From positions 100,001-155,000 of the forward strand of contig MCFG01000006.1 in assembly GCA_002104895.1 (NCBI GenBank): a stretch of DNA of 55,000 nucleotides, given 5' to 3'. This document shows positions 12,872 to 24,153 of the stretch, piece after piece; position 1 is the first letter of the stretch, and every line of letters starts with the position of its first letter. The notes under the pieces are model-generated. The model saw only the letters and a program-made list of their open reading frames with translations, did not search any database and had not been told where the DNA came from. A program made the position numbers and the translations under genes. This stretch comes from Anaeromyces robustus. Lineage: Eukaryota > Neocallimastigomycota > Neocallimastigomycetes > Neocallimastigales > Neocallimastigaceae.

Positions 12872-13933
12872 TAATTAAATACGATATGTTTATTTATTTA
12901 TTACTCTATTTCTATTAATAATTAATAATTAATAATTAATGATAATAATAATAATAACAATATTATAATAATATTTATTATATATAAAGTCATATATTAG
13001 AATATATTTTTTATTTTAATAATAAATTATTTTCTTTTTTTTTTTATTCAAAATTATTTTTTTTGCTAATAAAATTCGACAATATTAAAAGTAAAAAGGT
13101 AAAAAAAAATAAAAAAATTTTTATTGTATTTCTCTCTTTTTTTTTTTTTTTTTTACTCTTAAAAAAATATCAATAACAATAATAATAAAAAAAAATAAAT
13201 AAATAAAAAAAATTAAAAAAAATAAAATAAAATTAAATTAAATTAAATAAAAAAATAAAGTAAAGAAGAAAAAAAAAAAAGGGAAAATAAAGTAAAAATA
13301 AATTTAATTAAATCAATAAAATATTAAAAAAATATAAATATTAAATAATAATATAAATAACAAAGTGTAAATATTTATATTATATTATTAATACTAATAT
13401 TTATATTTGTAAGATAAAGTTTATATAAAAAAAAATTTTTTTTTTATTATTTTTTATGTAGTTTTTAGAAATAAGTGGCTATTTTTTCTTATTTTTTATT
13501 TTTTATTTTTAATACTATATATTATCAATTATTATATAAAAGTTATTTTTAATTTATAATTTACAATAAATCGTACTTTTTAATTTTTTATTATTTTGTT
13601 ATTATAATATATAAATACACATTATAATATTTACATTATATTAATTATTATATAACTGTTTTTATTTTTTTCTTTTATTTTTTTTATTAAAAAAATATTT
13701 TATTTTCAAATCGTATATAAATTTAATAATTAAATTTCATTTTAAATACTAAATTCAAATTATATAGAAATAAATGTATACATTTCTCAATATAGACATA
13801 TTATACACAAATATCAATAATTAAATTAAATATTAATTTAGAATTAATTAATTCAAAAATTTCATTCGCAGTAAAGATTTTTTTCATACAATTATAAAAT
13901 TTTAACTTTAATCAAAAATATAATAAAATCAAT

Positions 13934-14469
13934 ATGAAGATTTCAACGAAAATAATATCATTAGCTTTATCAGTTATATCTGTAAAAGCAGATTTATTTG
14001 GTTTATTAGAAACTCAAATTGTTGAAGGTATAAATCAAAACTTTTAAAAAATTTAGAAAAAAAATATATTTTTTTTTATTTGAAAGTTTAATAAAATATT
14101 TAAAAAAATATTCAATAATTTATTTCATTTATTATTATGATTTGCTTAATTATTAAATTATTAATTGTTTGTTTATTTATTTTTTCAATTAAAGGTTGTC
14201 CTCAGGACAAATTAAATGTAGCTATTACAAAATGTGCTGAAAATGATGTATTATTAAAAAATAGTAAAAAGGTATTTTATTATAATCCACCAAAAGCTGG
14301 TGAAGAAGATAGTTGTGATCGTACTATTAATGTAAAAGCAACTACTGAAGAAGAATGTGGTATGTATACTAATTCTTTTTATATAACTAAATAACAAATA
14401 AATAAATAAATAATTTCTTACTTAATATTTTACTGTTTTTTTTTTTTTTTTAAAAAAAAAAAATATTCT

Positions 14470-14526
<57 letters not shown>

Positions 14527-15265
14527 TTTAAAGCTCCAGTACAATTATTTGACGAACCAACTATAAGTTCTATTACAAGTTTTTCCAATGATAAATTTAA
14601 TATTTCAAAATTTTTAAATATATCTTGTGAATTAGATGATGATAAAAATAAAATAGTCAAAGATTGTAAAAGTTGGAAAATTAATGAAAAAAGTTTAACA
14701 ATTGGTGATGTTACTACAACAGATACCGCTTTAGTTGACAAAGTTGTTAAAGCTTCAATCACTTTAAATATTAAACCAAATGTAATATAAAAATATATAA
14801 ATTTTAATTGTTATAAAAATTTTAATATAAATAATATTTTTTTAAAAAATGTATAATGTTAATATTATTATATTATTTATTAATTGTTTATTACTTTATT
14901 AATGAATATATTTGTTCATTTTATTTTTTTTTTTTTTTTAATTTTTTTTAAAAATTATCTCATTTTATGTTTAATATATATATATATATAAATTTAAATT
15001 ATAAATAGGTATCTTCCGATAAAATGGTTGTTTTTAGTTATAATTGTGAAAATGGTTTTCAATTTTCACTTGATAATAAAATTAAATTAAATAAAAGTGC
15101 TGCAGAATTTGACAAAGACAGAACTTATGGTTATGCTGAGTATTTCAATGAAACTGCAAAGACTTTAACTTGGTCATTTATGTCTAAATTAAAGAAAAAT
15201 GGTGATGAAAATGAAAATAAGGTTAACGCTATTATAGATGTAAGTCTCATTTTTATTTATTGTAA

Positions 15266-15300
<35 letters not shown>

Positions 15301-15334
15301 TAAAATAATAATAATAATAATAATAATAATATAA

Positions 15335-15365
<31 letters not shown>

Positions 15366-16800
15366 TATTTTTTAGGCAATTATCATTCAAGGTGCTTCTG
15401 TTCTTTCACTTGATGATGCTAAAAAAGAAGCTGATACCAAAATTGTTAATAATGCTGTTAAAACTAATGTCACTGCTACAGTTACTAGTACTGTTAGTGG
15501 AACAGCTAGCAGTAAAGCTTCAAAGACTCCTGATAATGAAGAAAAGGATGCTGATGAAGAAGCTACTGAAATTGCTACTGAAACTGATGATAAAGAAAAA
15601 GCTACTTCTTCAGCAACTTCATCAAATACTGTTATTGTATCATCAACTTCTGCTTCTTCCACAACCACATCTAAAGCTACTGAAAAACCAGAAGATGGTG
15701 ATTCTAGTGGATCTGGTGATGAAGATAAAGATAAAGATGAAAAAGATAAAGATGAAAAAGATGATAAAGATGATAAAGATGAAAAAGATGATAAAGATGA
15801 TAAAGATGATAAAGATGATAAAGATGATAAAGATGATAAAAATGATAAAAATGATAAAGATGATAAGGATGATAAGGATGAAAAAGATGATAAAGAAAAG
15901 GATGAAAAGGTATCTTCTTCCACCACATCAACTACAGTTTCACAAAAGGATGAAACTCCTGCTTCTACTATTGTTAAAGGAATAGAAGAAACCCCAGCAT
16001 CTACTATTGTTAAAGGAATAGATGAAAGCCCATCTTCTACTATTGTTAAAGGAATAGAAGAAACCCCAGCTTCTACTATTGTTAAAGGAGTTGATGAAAG
16101 CCCATCTTCTACTATTGTTAAAGGAATTGATGAAACTCCAGCTTCTACTATTGTTAAAGGAGTAGATGAAAGCCCATCTTCTACTATTGTTAAAGGAGTA
16201 GAAGAAACCCCAGCTTCTACTATTGTTAAAGGAATAGATGAAAGCCCATCTTCTACTATTGTTAAAGGAATTGATGAAAGCCCATCTTCTACTATTGTTA
16301 AAGGAATTGATGAAACCCCAGCTTCTACTATTGTTAAAGGAATAGAAGAAACTCAATCTTCTACTATTATTAAAGGAATTGATGATGAAAACCAAACTTC
16401 TACTATTATTAAAGGAATTGATGATGAAAAACCAACTTCTACTATTATTGAAGGAATAGAAGAAAAACTAACTTCTACTCCAGATCAAAAAGAAGAAAAA
16501 GAAGATAAGGAAAGTACTACTAGTCATACTGGAATGATTCTTTTCTCTACTGGTGCTGTTGCTGCCTTATTCTTCTACATGAAATCAAGAAAACCACGTT
16601 TTAATGCAGTAACTGAAGCTATGAGACAAGTAGAAGATGGACCAGAAAATGAAAGATTTGATTATTTCTCTGAAGAAGGATTTTTAGAAGATTATGATGA
16701 AGTTGATGAATTATATGATGATGAAATTGGTATTAATGTTGAAGATGATGACCAAAATGTAGATTATAATGATAATAATCAAAATCAAAATTTAATATAA
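13934..16800 (+). CDS. Secreted/surface single-pass membrane protein with tandem repeats
   Basis: Five exons (13934-14027, 14195-14359, 14534-14781, 15009-15239, 15376-16800) splice in frame to 720 aa. Residues 1-19 form a signal peptide (MKISTKIISLALSVISVKA). The ectodomain has several Cys (GCPQDK, TKCAEN, EEECG, SCELD, YNCENG), suggesting disulfides, then a Ser/Thr-rich stretch, a highly acidic Asp/Lys tract (nucleotides about 15716-15910) and about 14 copies of a 12-residue repeat E(T/S)P(A/S)STIVKG(I/V)(D/E) at 15952-16470. A transmembrane segment (GMILFSTGAVAALFFYM, about residues 632-648) and a basic stop-transfer KSRKPR follow, then an acidic cytosolic tail of about 70 residues. The Ser/Thr-rich repeats suggest an O-glycosylated stalk displaying the N-terminal domain at the cell surface. 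I do not recognise the family. Three introns carry or abut AAT microsatellites. Confidence 0.8.
15716..15910 (+). repeat. GATGATAAA-type coding repeat (Asp/Lys tract)
   Basis: Codons GAT, AAA and GAA are repeated in DDK, DKDE and NDK permutations inside exon 5 of the surface protein. This makes an about 65-residue, highly charged spacer. Such tracts expand by slippage and are likely length-polymorphic. Confidence 0.85.
15952..16470 (+). repeat. 36-bp coding minisatellite, about 14 copies
   Basis: The repeat unit encodes ETPASTIVKGID or ESPSSTIVKGIE. The first eleven copies differ mainly at T/S, A/S, I/V and D/E, while the last three diverge (TIIKGIDDE and TIIEGIEE). The nucleotide-level identity of the central copies indicates recent tandem duplication. 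A long antisense frame here is only a shadow of the repeat. Confidence 0.9.
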
Positions 16801-17061
16801 AAGTAATTTAAATTTTTTAAAATAATATTTAATAATATATTACTTTTATATTTATCATTTTTGTTTTTTTTTTTTTTTCTTTTTTATTTTTTATTTTTGC
16901 AAATAAATTAAAAGTTACAATTCTACATATAATGGAAGTCTTTTTTTTTATATATATAATTATGAAAAGAAAAAATAATAATTATTACTGATCAAAATCT
17001 TTATAAATAAATATAATATCATGAAATTTATAATTTAACTAATTATAATAATTAACAAAGG

Positions 17062-17104
<43 letters not shown>

Positions 17105-17987
17105 AACAATCTTTTTTTTTTTTCTTTTTCTTTTATATATATATATTAATATAATAATAAAAATAATAATAATATACAACATATAGCTTTTTTTTTTATT
17201 TATTCCTTTATATATTTTTCATTTTTATTTTTATTATTATTTTATTTTTATTTTTCTAATTATTGAAATAATAATATATATAATTAATTAATAATAAATA
17301 ATTATTTTTTTTTTTTTTATTTTTTTCCTTTATTATTATTAATATAGTATTTGTCTATTAAGTAGTATTTAATAAAGTATATTTTATAAATCTTTTTATT
17401 TTTCTTTTTTTGTTTTTAGAAAATATAATAAATAACAAATAAATAAGAAAATTATAATATTTAAAACAAGAGTTAAAAAATAAAAATGATAGTAATAAAA
17501 GAAAATTTTTATTTTTTTTTTTTAACTCTTGTATATTAAAGGACATTGATTGTTCTTAATAGAAATTATATTTTATATATATAATAATAATCTATTATAA
17601 ATTATAATATATATAAAATGCTAAAAAGAAAAGAAAAAAAGAAAAAATAAAAATAAAAATAAAATAAAATAAAATAAAATAAAATAAATAAATAAAAGAA
17701 AGAAAGAAAAAACATAAAGCCATAAAAATAAAAAATAAAATAAATAGTATAAACAATTATTATTGCCAAAATTATAAATAATAATTACTAATAATCATAA
17801 GAATAAATATAAAAAATAATAATAATAATAATAATAAAAAAAGTAAAAAAATAAATAAATAAAGAAATAAATAAATAAAACGTAAAAATAAAAAAAATAA
17901 AAAAAAAAAAAAAAGTTTTTTAATATGATTATTCTTCTTGATGGGCGTGAAGCATTCAAAAAAATAAATAAATATAATTAAATTTAA

Positions 17988-18050
<63 letters not shown>

Positions 18051-18369
18051 ACAAACAAACATTACTGATATGAACAACATGAACAACAACATGTCAAAAA
18101 ATAACTAATATTTTCATTATATTAAATTCATATTTTAATATATTATTATTATATTATTATTATATTAAAATTATATTAAAATTATTAATTTTATTTTTTT
18201 TTTTTAAAAAAAAATATAATTATTAATAAAATTATTATAGAAAAAATAAAAATAATTATTATTATATTTTTTTTGGATATTTCGTAATTATTAAAAAAAA
18301 AAAGGTTTTTTTTTTTTTTACTTTTTTTTCATTATACTTTTTTTTTTTCATATTTATTAATTATAAAAA
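16801..18369. other. Intergenic AT-rich region
   Basis: No gene is seen. It holds a poly(A) run of about 41 nt (17062-17102) flanked by AGG and GG, an inverted repeat (17467-17531), and an AAAT array at 17997-18051. Confidence 0.6.
17467..17531. repeat. Inverted repeat with CAAGAGTTAAAAAA arms
   Basis: The left arm CAAGAGTTAAAAAA is matched exactly by the right arm, its reverse complement. Pairing extends inward after a poly(A)/poly(T) slippage gap. Total span is 65 bp. Confidence 0.7.
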
Positions 18370-19563
18370 ATGCATTCTACTAGAAGTTCAGCGAGATTAC
18401 AATTAGAAAGAACAACAGAACATAATAATCAATTATTAAGTCTCTTTAATGGTATATAACAAAATAAAATTTATAAAAAATGTATATATTTATTAAAATT
18501 ATGGACAAAACATTTATAATATACTTATTAATTCATTTATATCTATTATTATATATTCCTTTATATAATATATATACAAATTTTTAATAATGATTATTGT
18601 TGTTATTAAATATAAAAATTATAATTATTTTACTAAAAATACATAATAATATAATAAAAATATAACATTATTATTAGATATGCTAAAAGTTACATGTAAA
18701 TTATCTTTAATTAATGAACAAATAATAGTATCTAGCAAAAATAATAAGAAAGATGCATTGGGTATTAATACAGTAGATATTAAAGGTAAAAATTATAAAT
18801 ATTATTATTATATTTATATTTAATAAATAAACAAATGAAATTAATAATAAAATATAAAAATATATTTATAAATATATATAAATATTTTGAAAATGTATAT
18901 TTTTATGTTTCAATAATTGATCTATATATATACTTAAACAAATATATAATTATTATAAATTATTATAAATTATAATAATGATACTAATTTTTAATATTTT
19001 ATTTTATTTTATTTATAATAAAAAAAAATAATAATAAATATTAAAAAAATATATTATTTTTTATATTAAAAAAGAAAAGGATTTGGATGAAGTATTATCA
19101 TCAAAAGAAAAAAAAGCATTCATTGATGTAATGAATAATATATATACAAATTTACAAGATATATTTAATACAACTAGAGAAGAACAAATCAAAAAAGAAG
19201 AAGAAATGAAAAGAAAAAAAATAGAAGAAAAATTTAATAAGAAAATTGAATCTTTAAAAAAAGAAATAATGGCTTTAAAACAAGCTAATGATATTTCAAA
19301 TAAATCTTTAGAAACAAGTCAATTTAAAAAAGAATTAGTTCAATTATCATTATCCTATAAAGATGAATATAATATTGATGATGGTATGGATATGTTTAAT
19401 AATATTCAATATCATAAATCTTTTATCGATGAACTTTATGTAAATTCAAAAGAAAAACTAAAACAAGAACTAGGAAATAATAGAAGAACTATTACAACTA
19501 TTTGTGAAAGCATAGGTATAAATTAATTACTTCTTCTTCTTCTTTTTTTTATTATTATTATTA

Positions 19564-19653
<90 letters not shown>

Positions 19654-21267
19654 TTAAATTATTTTATTTTATTTTATTTTTTTTTTTTGAATATAAAAAT
19701 TATATTTTTTATTTAAAATAGTTTTTATCAATTTAATATTATTATGATGTAATATAATGTAATATATTGTATGTAATATACTTTGTATTATGTTTTATAT
19801 TATATTATATATATTATATATTATTATAATATTGAAATATTTATAGAAATAATAATTATTAAAAAATATTTATATATTTATTTTATATATATATGTATAT
19901 ATTATTATTATTATTATTATTACTATTATTATTATTACTATTATTAATATTATAAATTAGATAAAGAAATGGATTTAATTCGTAATGTAATGAATCATTT
20001 TATGATACATATAGACATGTACGAAAAAAAGCTTGATAATTTAGAAACTATCGTAAAAAATAATTTATCAAGAATTGATAATAATAATGATGATAATAAA
20101 AATAATAATACTGTTAATTCTTCGCTAAATTTAAAAATAGAAAATAATAATATATCATCAGTTACCATATTTAAAATGTTTGATCAATTAGATCATATAC
20201 AAGATTATATAAATAAAAATAAAGAAAATATTGATAGTATACCAATTATTCAAAAATATACCTATAAAAATGAACAAGATATAAAAGATACAAAACTTAA
20301 ATTAGAAGAAATATCTTATAAACCTATACCACCACCTATAAATACAACTGCTACTTATAATAATAATAATAATAATATGAATGATAATCCGGATAATAAC
20401 AGTAATAGAAATAATAATATGTATATGAATAAACGTCAAAAAACTAATGATAATGATTATTATAATAGAAATAATTTTGATACATCACCAGATGATCTTG
20501 TACCTATAAGTAATGATCAACGTACATTAAATGCTTCTAATATGTTTAATAGAAATCGTCGAAATAAATATAATAATACAAGTTCTGCAACTTCACCAAT
20601 TACTACTGGACATTTAAATTCTAACTTTAATAATAATGATTTTATCAATCGTCATGAAATAGATCAAAAATTTAAAGAATTAGAAGATAAATTTAATTAC
20701 CAAATACAATCCTTAAATAAACAATTTTTTAATAATGATCAAAAGCATATTGATACCATAGTTCAAAAATTTACAGAGATAAATACTGATATAAATAGAA
20801 TGCAATTAGAGAATTCTAAAAATTTATCTATTGATGTTGGAAATCAACTTAAAAATTTCCAAGACAATATAAATAGTCATAATTTAAATTATATTGATGA
20901 AAGAATAAAACATTATAATAAAACTACATTAGATACTGTGGAAACTATTTTAAAAAATATGACTCAACAAGTAAATTATTGGAAGAAAAAAGTTACTAAA
21001 AATTTAGAACATCAATTTGGTTATGCAATTCAAGAGTTAAAATTACAAATTCTATCTTTAGCAAAATTACCTTTACCAACAAATTCTGTAGAATATAAAA
21101 ATTTATTAGAATTTTTAAAGGATGTTTTTCGATGGAATTGGGAACAATGGAAAATTGAATGGACTAAAGAATTTTATCAATGTGTTAAATGTCTTCAAAA
21201 TGATTATATATTACCTTTAGAAACTAAAGTTAAAAAATTAGAAAATGAAAATATGAACAAAAAATGA
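18370..21267 (+). CDS. Coiled-coil, Asn-rich protein of unknown function
   Basis: Four exons (18370-18451, 18678-18785, 19075-19515, 19961-21267), all joined in phase 1, give 645 aa. The third exon must begin at 19075, because the nearer AG at 19079 would put a stop in frame. There is no signal peptide or membrane segment. Residues about 90-140 are Lys/Glu-rich (KKEEEMKRKKIEEK) and predicted coiled coil. Further heptad-like helices flank a disordered Asn-rich middle (YNNNNNNMNDN and a basic KRQKT). The C-terminus has a Trp-containing helical segment (WNWEQWKIEW) and ends in a short coiled coil. The organisation resembles a cytoskeletal or chromosomal structural protein, but no family is recognised and none is assigned. 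The third intron carries a TTA microsatellite (about 19555-19652). Confidence 0.75.
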
Positions 21268-21859
21268 AAATAATATATATATAAAGGAATTAGGGAAAAA
21301 AAAAAAAAAAAAAAAAAAAAAAGGAAAAGAAAATAATTAAATAATTAAATAATTATATATCATATTATTATTAATATTATTCTAATTATGGTTATAATAA
21401 AAATATTAATTTGAATATATATATATATATATATTTAATTAATTAATTTATTGTTAATACCTTTTTTCTTTTTTCTTTTTTCTTTTTTTTTTTTTTTTTT
21501 TATTTGTTTATTTCATATATTTATTCTTATTTATTCTTATTTTTATTTATTTTATTTTATTTTATTTTATATATATATATTTTCCATTTGTATATATATA
21601 TCTTGTATCTTATTATTTTATATGAACATGTATTATATAAATTTATTGTGCAAACTTTTACCTTTAGACTTTTATTTATTAATTATTATTTAATAATATA
21701 TAGACCATTTTTAAATATTAATATCATTTTCTCTATTTTATATAATAAAATATCTAGAATTATTAATAAAATTATTAATAAATCTATTATTCATAATATA
21801 TTATATAATATATAATTTATAATAAATAATAAATAGAATTATAAATATTATAATAATTG

Positions 21860-21902
<43 letters not shown>

Positions 21903-22033
21903 GAGAAATAAAAAAAAATTCTTTTTTATTATCTAATATCTAATTTTATAATTCAATTTTGTCTTGTTTGTTTTTTTATAAGCTATAACTCTAAAAAAAT
22001 GATACAAATCTAATAAAAAAAAAATTTAATATT
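21268..22033. other. Intergenic, with long poly(A) tracts
   Basis: It holds A/T-rich sequence, including a run of about 25 A at 21297-21322 bounded by AGGG and GGAAAAG and a run of 41 A at 21860-21900. No coding signal is seen. The short open frames on the plus strand are F/Y/I/L low-complexity. Confidence 0.6.
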
Positions 22034-22965
22034 TTAATAAAAAATAAAGAAATCAATTTCTGAAAGTTGATCACAATTGTGCTGATTCAAATTTTTTTTT
22101 TCTTTGCTATATTATTATTTAGTATTAACATTAGAATCATTAATTTCTATCATTCCTTCATAAAATTTTTTTTCAAAACTTTTAAATAAGATTCATGACA
22201 TTAGTTATATGGACATAAATTCATCCATCATGACTTCTTGATAATTTTCTATATATATATATATATTTTTTTTTTCAATATAATTTTTTCTATAATAATA
22301 TTAAACTCTTATAGAAAAAAAATCCTTCTCATATTCATTGATTTCCATATAATATTTATTGTTAATAATAACATTACGATATTTTTTTTTCATACTTTTC
22401 TATAACTGATGTATCTATGAAAAAGAGATATGTCATTAAATTCATTAATACAACCATTTTTTAATTTTCAATAAAACATTATCTAGAGTAAATCATTTTA
22501 AAATTTTAATACAATTATTATCTATTGTACAACATTTCCTTTTCATTACACTTTCTCTTATTATATAGTTTTTATCAAATTTATTTGTAGAATAATTTCA
22601 AAATTCAGTTTGACTTGACATCCATTTTCGATAAGACATAAAAAAAAAAAGTCATCATTTTTAAAGCAATAACCATCCTAATAGCAATATTCCTCATCGT
22701 CATACTTACTATAATCTTTTCCACGTTGCATTTTTCTTTCTTCATTATTATCATTTTTCACTATATTCATTGTTACGATAATAACCAAATTCAGATTGAT
22801 ATCCTATGTCAATAGAACAAAAAAGTACCATGAAATGATTCGTCTTCTGGATCAACACAAATATCAAATTTAGTACAACATTACATTTATATTATCTAAA
22901 TGGATCCATCACATCTTAATGTACCATATATGGAATGTTTATCATTATTAGAAATTGGACAAAAA
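22034..22965 (-). pseudogene. Decayed inverted copy of the neighbouring subtilisin 3' half
   Basis: Read on the minus strand, this stretch follows the downstream protease gene (24154-26907) in order. It starts with the KHSIYGTLRCD coding segment (22925-22965 against about 25780-25815). It then follows the Cys-rich modules (GCQ-EFG and DNNC segments recognisable), the C-terminal VIDKYD-like and LCPYDQC-like regions, and the final LSEIDF end near 22034-22060. Numerous frameshifts and in-frame stops, plus net deletion of about 200 bp, make it non-functional. No equivalent of the catalytic domain is visible upstream of 22965. It is an old duplicate lying in opposite orientation 1.2 kb from its parent. 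Only alignment by eye was possible, so the boundaries are approximate. Confidence 0.85.
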
Positions 22966-24153
22966 GATATAATTATTCTTTTTTTTCTTTTTTATTTTTT
23001 CTATTTTAATTTTTTTATTTCTATTTTTTTATTTTATTTTACTTTTTTTTTTATTTTATTTTTTTTTTTTTTTTAGAATCTAATAAATAAATAATAACAA
23101 TAAAAATATTAATAATTTTTTTTTTCAACTTTAATTATTTATTTCTACTTATTTTTACTTATTTTCAACCCTTAAACTATTAAATAACTTTAATATTTAA
23201 AAAGTCAATAAATTTAAATATAATTTAATTAATAAGTAACCTAATATTGTATAAGCCACAAATAATTGACAATCGAAAAAAAAAATTTCCATTGCGGTAT
23301 GTTTGTTGGATAAAATTCAAAAAAATAATAAAAAAAAAATAAATATTATAAATTAAAAAAGAATTTTCCTTTATACTTTCAAAACTTTGTTTATAAAATT
23401 TCACTAATAAAATATTTAAATCTTTTAAAAAAAATTAAAATGGTTTTTTATGCAAATATATTAATTATTTTGTGAAATTATGCAATAAATTAATATAATA
23501 AATTACCATTTTTTTATTTTTATTTTCAAATTTTACCATTTGTTTGATATTTGAAATTATAATATTATTTTTTTTAAAGGATCAAATTATATATAATTGA
23601 ATTGAAAGATATATTTTTAATTAATACAACTAATTTTTTAGAATAATCTTCATAAGACAAAATTTTTTAATAATAATATGTTAGAAATAAAGTTCAATAT
23701 TATTTAATAATATTTTTTTAAATATATTTTAGATTTTTATTTTATCTTAAATAATATTTATAAATATTATTAATTTGTGGCTTATGCAATACAAAATACT
23801 TTTTTTTTTTTTTCTCATTAATAATTCTTTAGAAAAAAAAAATATTTTTTTTAAGGAGTTGATTAAATTTAATTTGAATAAATATTTTTAATAATTTTCA
23901 AATCTATATAACGTATAGATTGAATTCTTCAATAAAATATTTTTTATTTTCTTTTTTTTTTTTTTTTTATGTGTTAGAATAAAAAGTTTTATTATTTAAA
24001 TTAGCAATAAAAAATAATAAAATTATATGTAAATATATTAATAAAATTATATGTAAATATATATATATATAAATAATATAATTAGAATAAAGAAAAAACA
24101 ATATAAAACAATAAGAACAATATAAAACAATAAAAAATAAAAAATAAAAAAAA
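22966..24153. other. Intergenic between decayed protease copy and intact protease
   Basis: No gene is seen. It contains the MITE-like element at 23245-23791. Immediately before the protease start there are two direct copies of ACAATATAAAACAATA in A-rich DNA, a possible core-promoter or 5'-UTR region. Confidence 0.6.
23245..23791. mobile_element. MITE-like element with 17-bp terminal inverted repeats
   Basis: The left end TTGTATAAGCCACAAAT (from 23247) and right end (reverse complement TTGCATAAGCCACAAAT, ending 23789) differ at one position. Both are bounded by TA, consistent with a TA target duplication as in Tc1/mariner-type elements. The roughly 540-bp interior is AT-rich and has no open frame, so it would be non-autonomous. 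The terminal motif is distinctly more GC-rich than its surroundings, making chance unlikely. The family is not determined from one copy. Confidence 0.6.

Larger units (their letters stand above)
8066..13933. other. Intergenic AT-rich region, repeats and an orphan exon-like stretch
   Basis: This region is mostly homopolymers and TTTTA, AAAT and TTA microsatellites (for example 9297-9370, 9703-9786, 9996-10081). Two inverted repeats stand out: 11685-11767, and 12827-12871 with 20-bp arms. A 30-bp direct duplication lies at 11521-11582. At 12241-12285 on the minus strand there is a terminal-exon-like stretch with no recognisable partner exon. Higher-complexity patches at 9240-9290 and 11220-11300 have short open frames that I could not connect to a gene. 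Confidence 0.6.

Noticed and set aside
13800-13887. Minus-strand ATG at 13887 opening a 28-codon frame (MKKIFTANEIFEL)
   Set aside because: AT-rich, only 47 bp from the divergent gene start, no donor or partner exon that makes a consistent gene; chance ORF is more likely.
15387-16395. Long minus-strand and alternate-frame ORFs across the surface-protein repeats
   Set aside because: They are shadows created by the 9-bp and 36-bp coding repeats; the plus-strand frame has the signal peptide, membrane segment and consistent splicing.
17772-18092. Minus-strand hydrophobic ORF
   Set aside because: Composed of AAAT-repeat translation (FIYLFIYL), no codon complexity.
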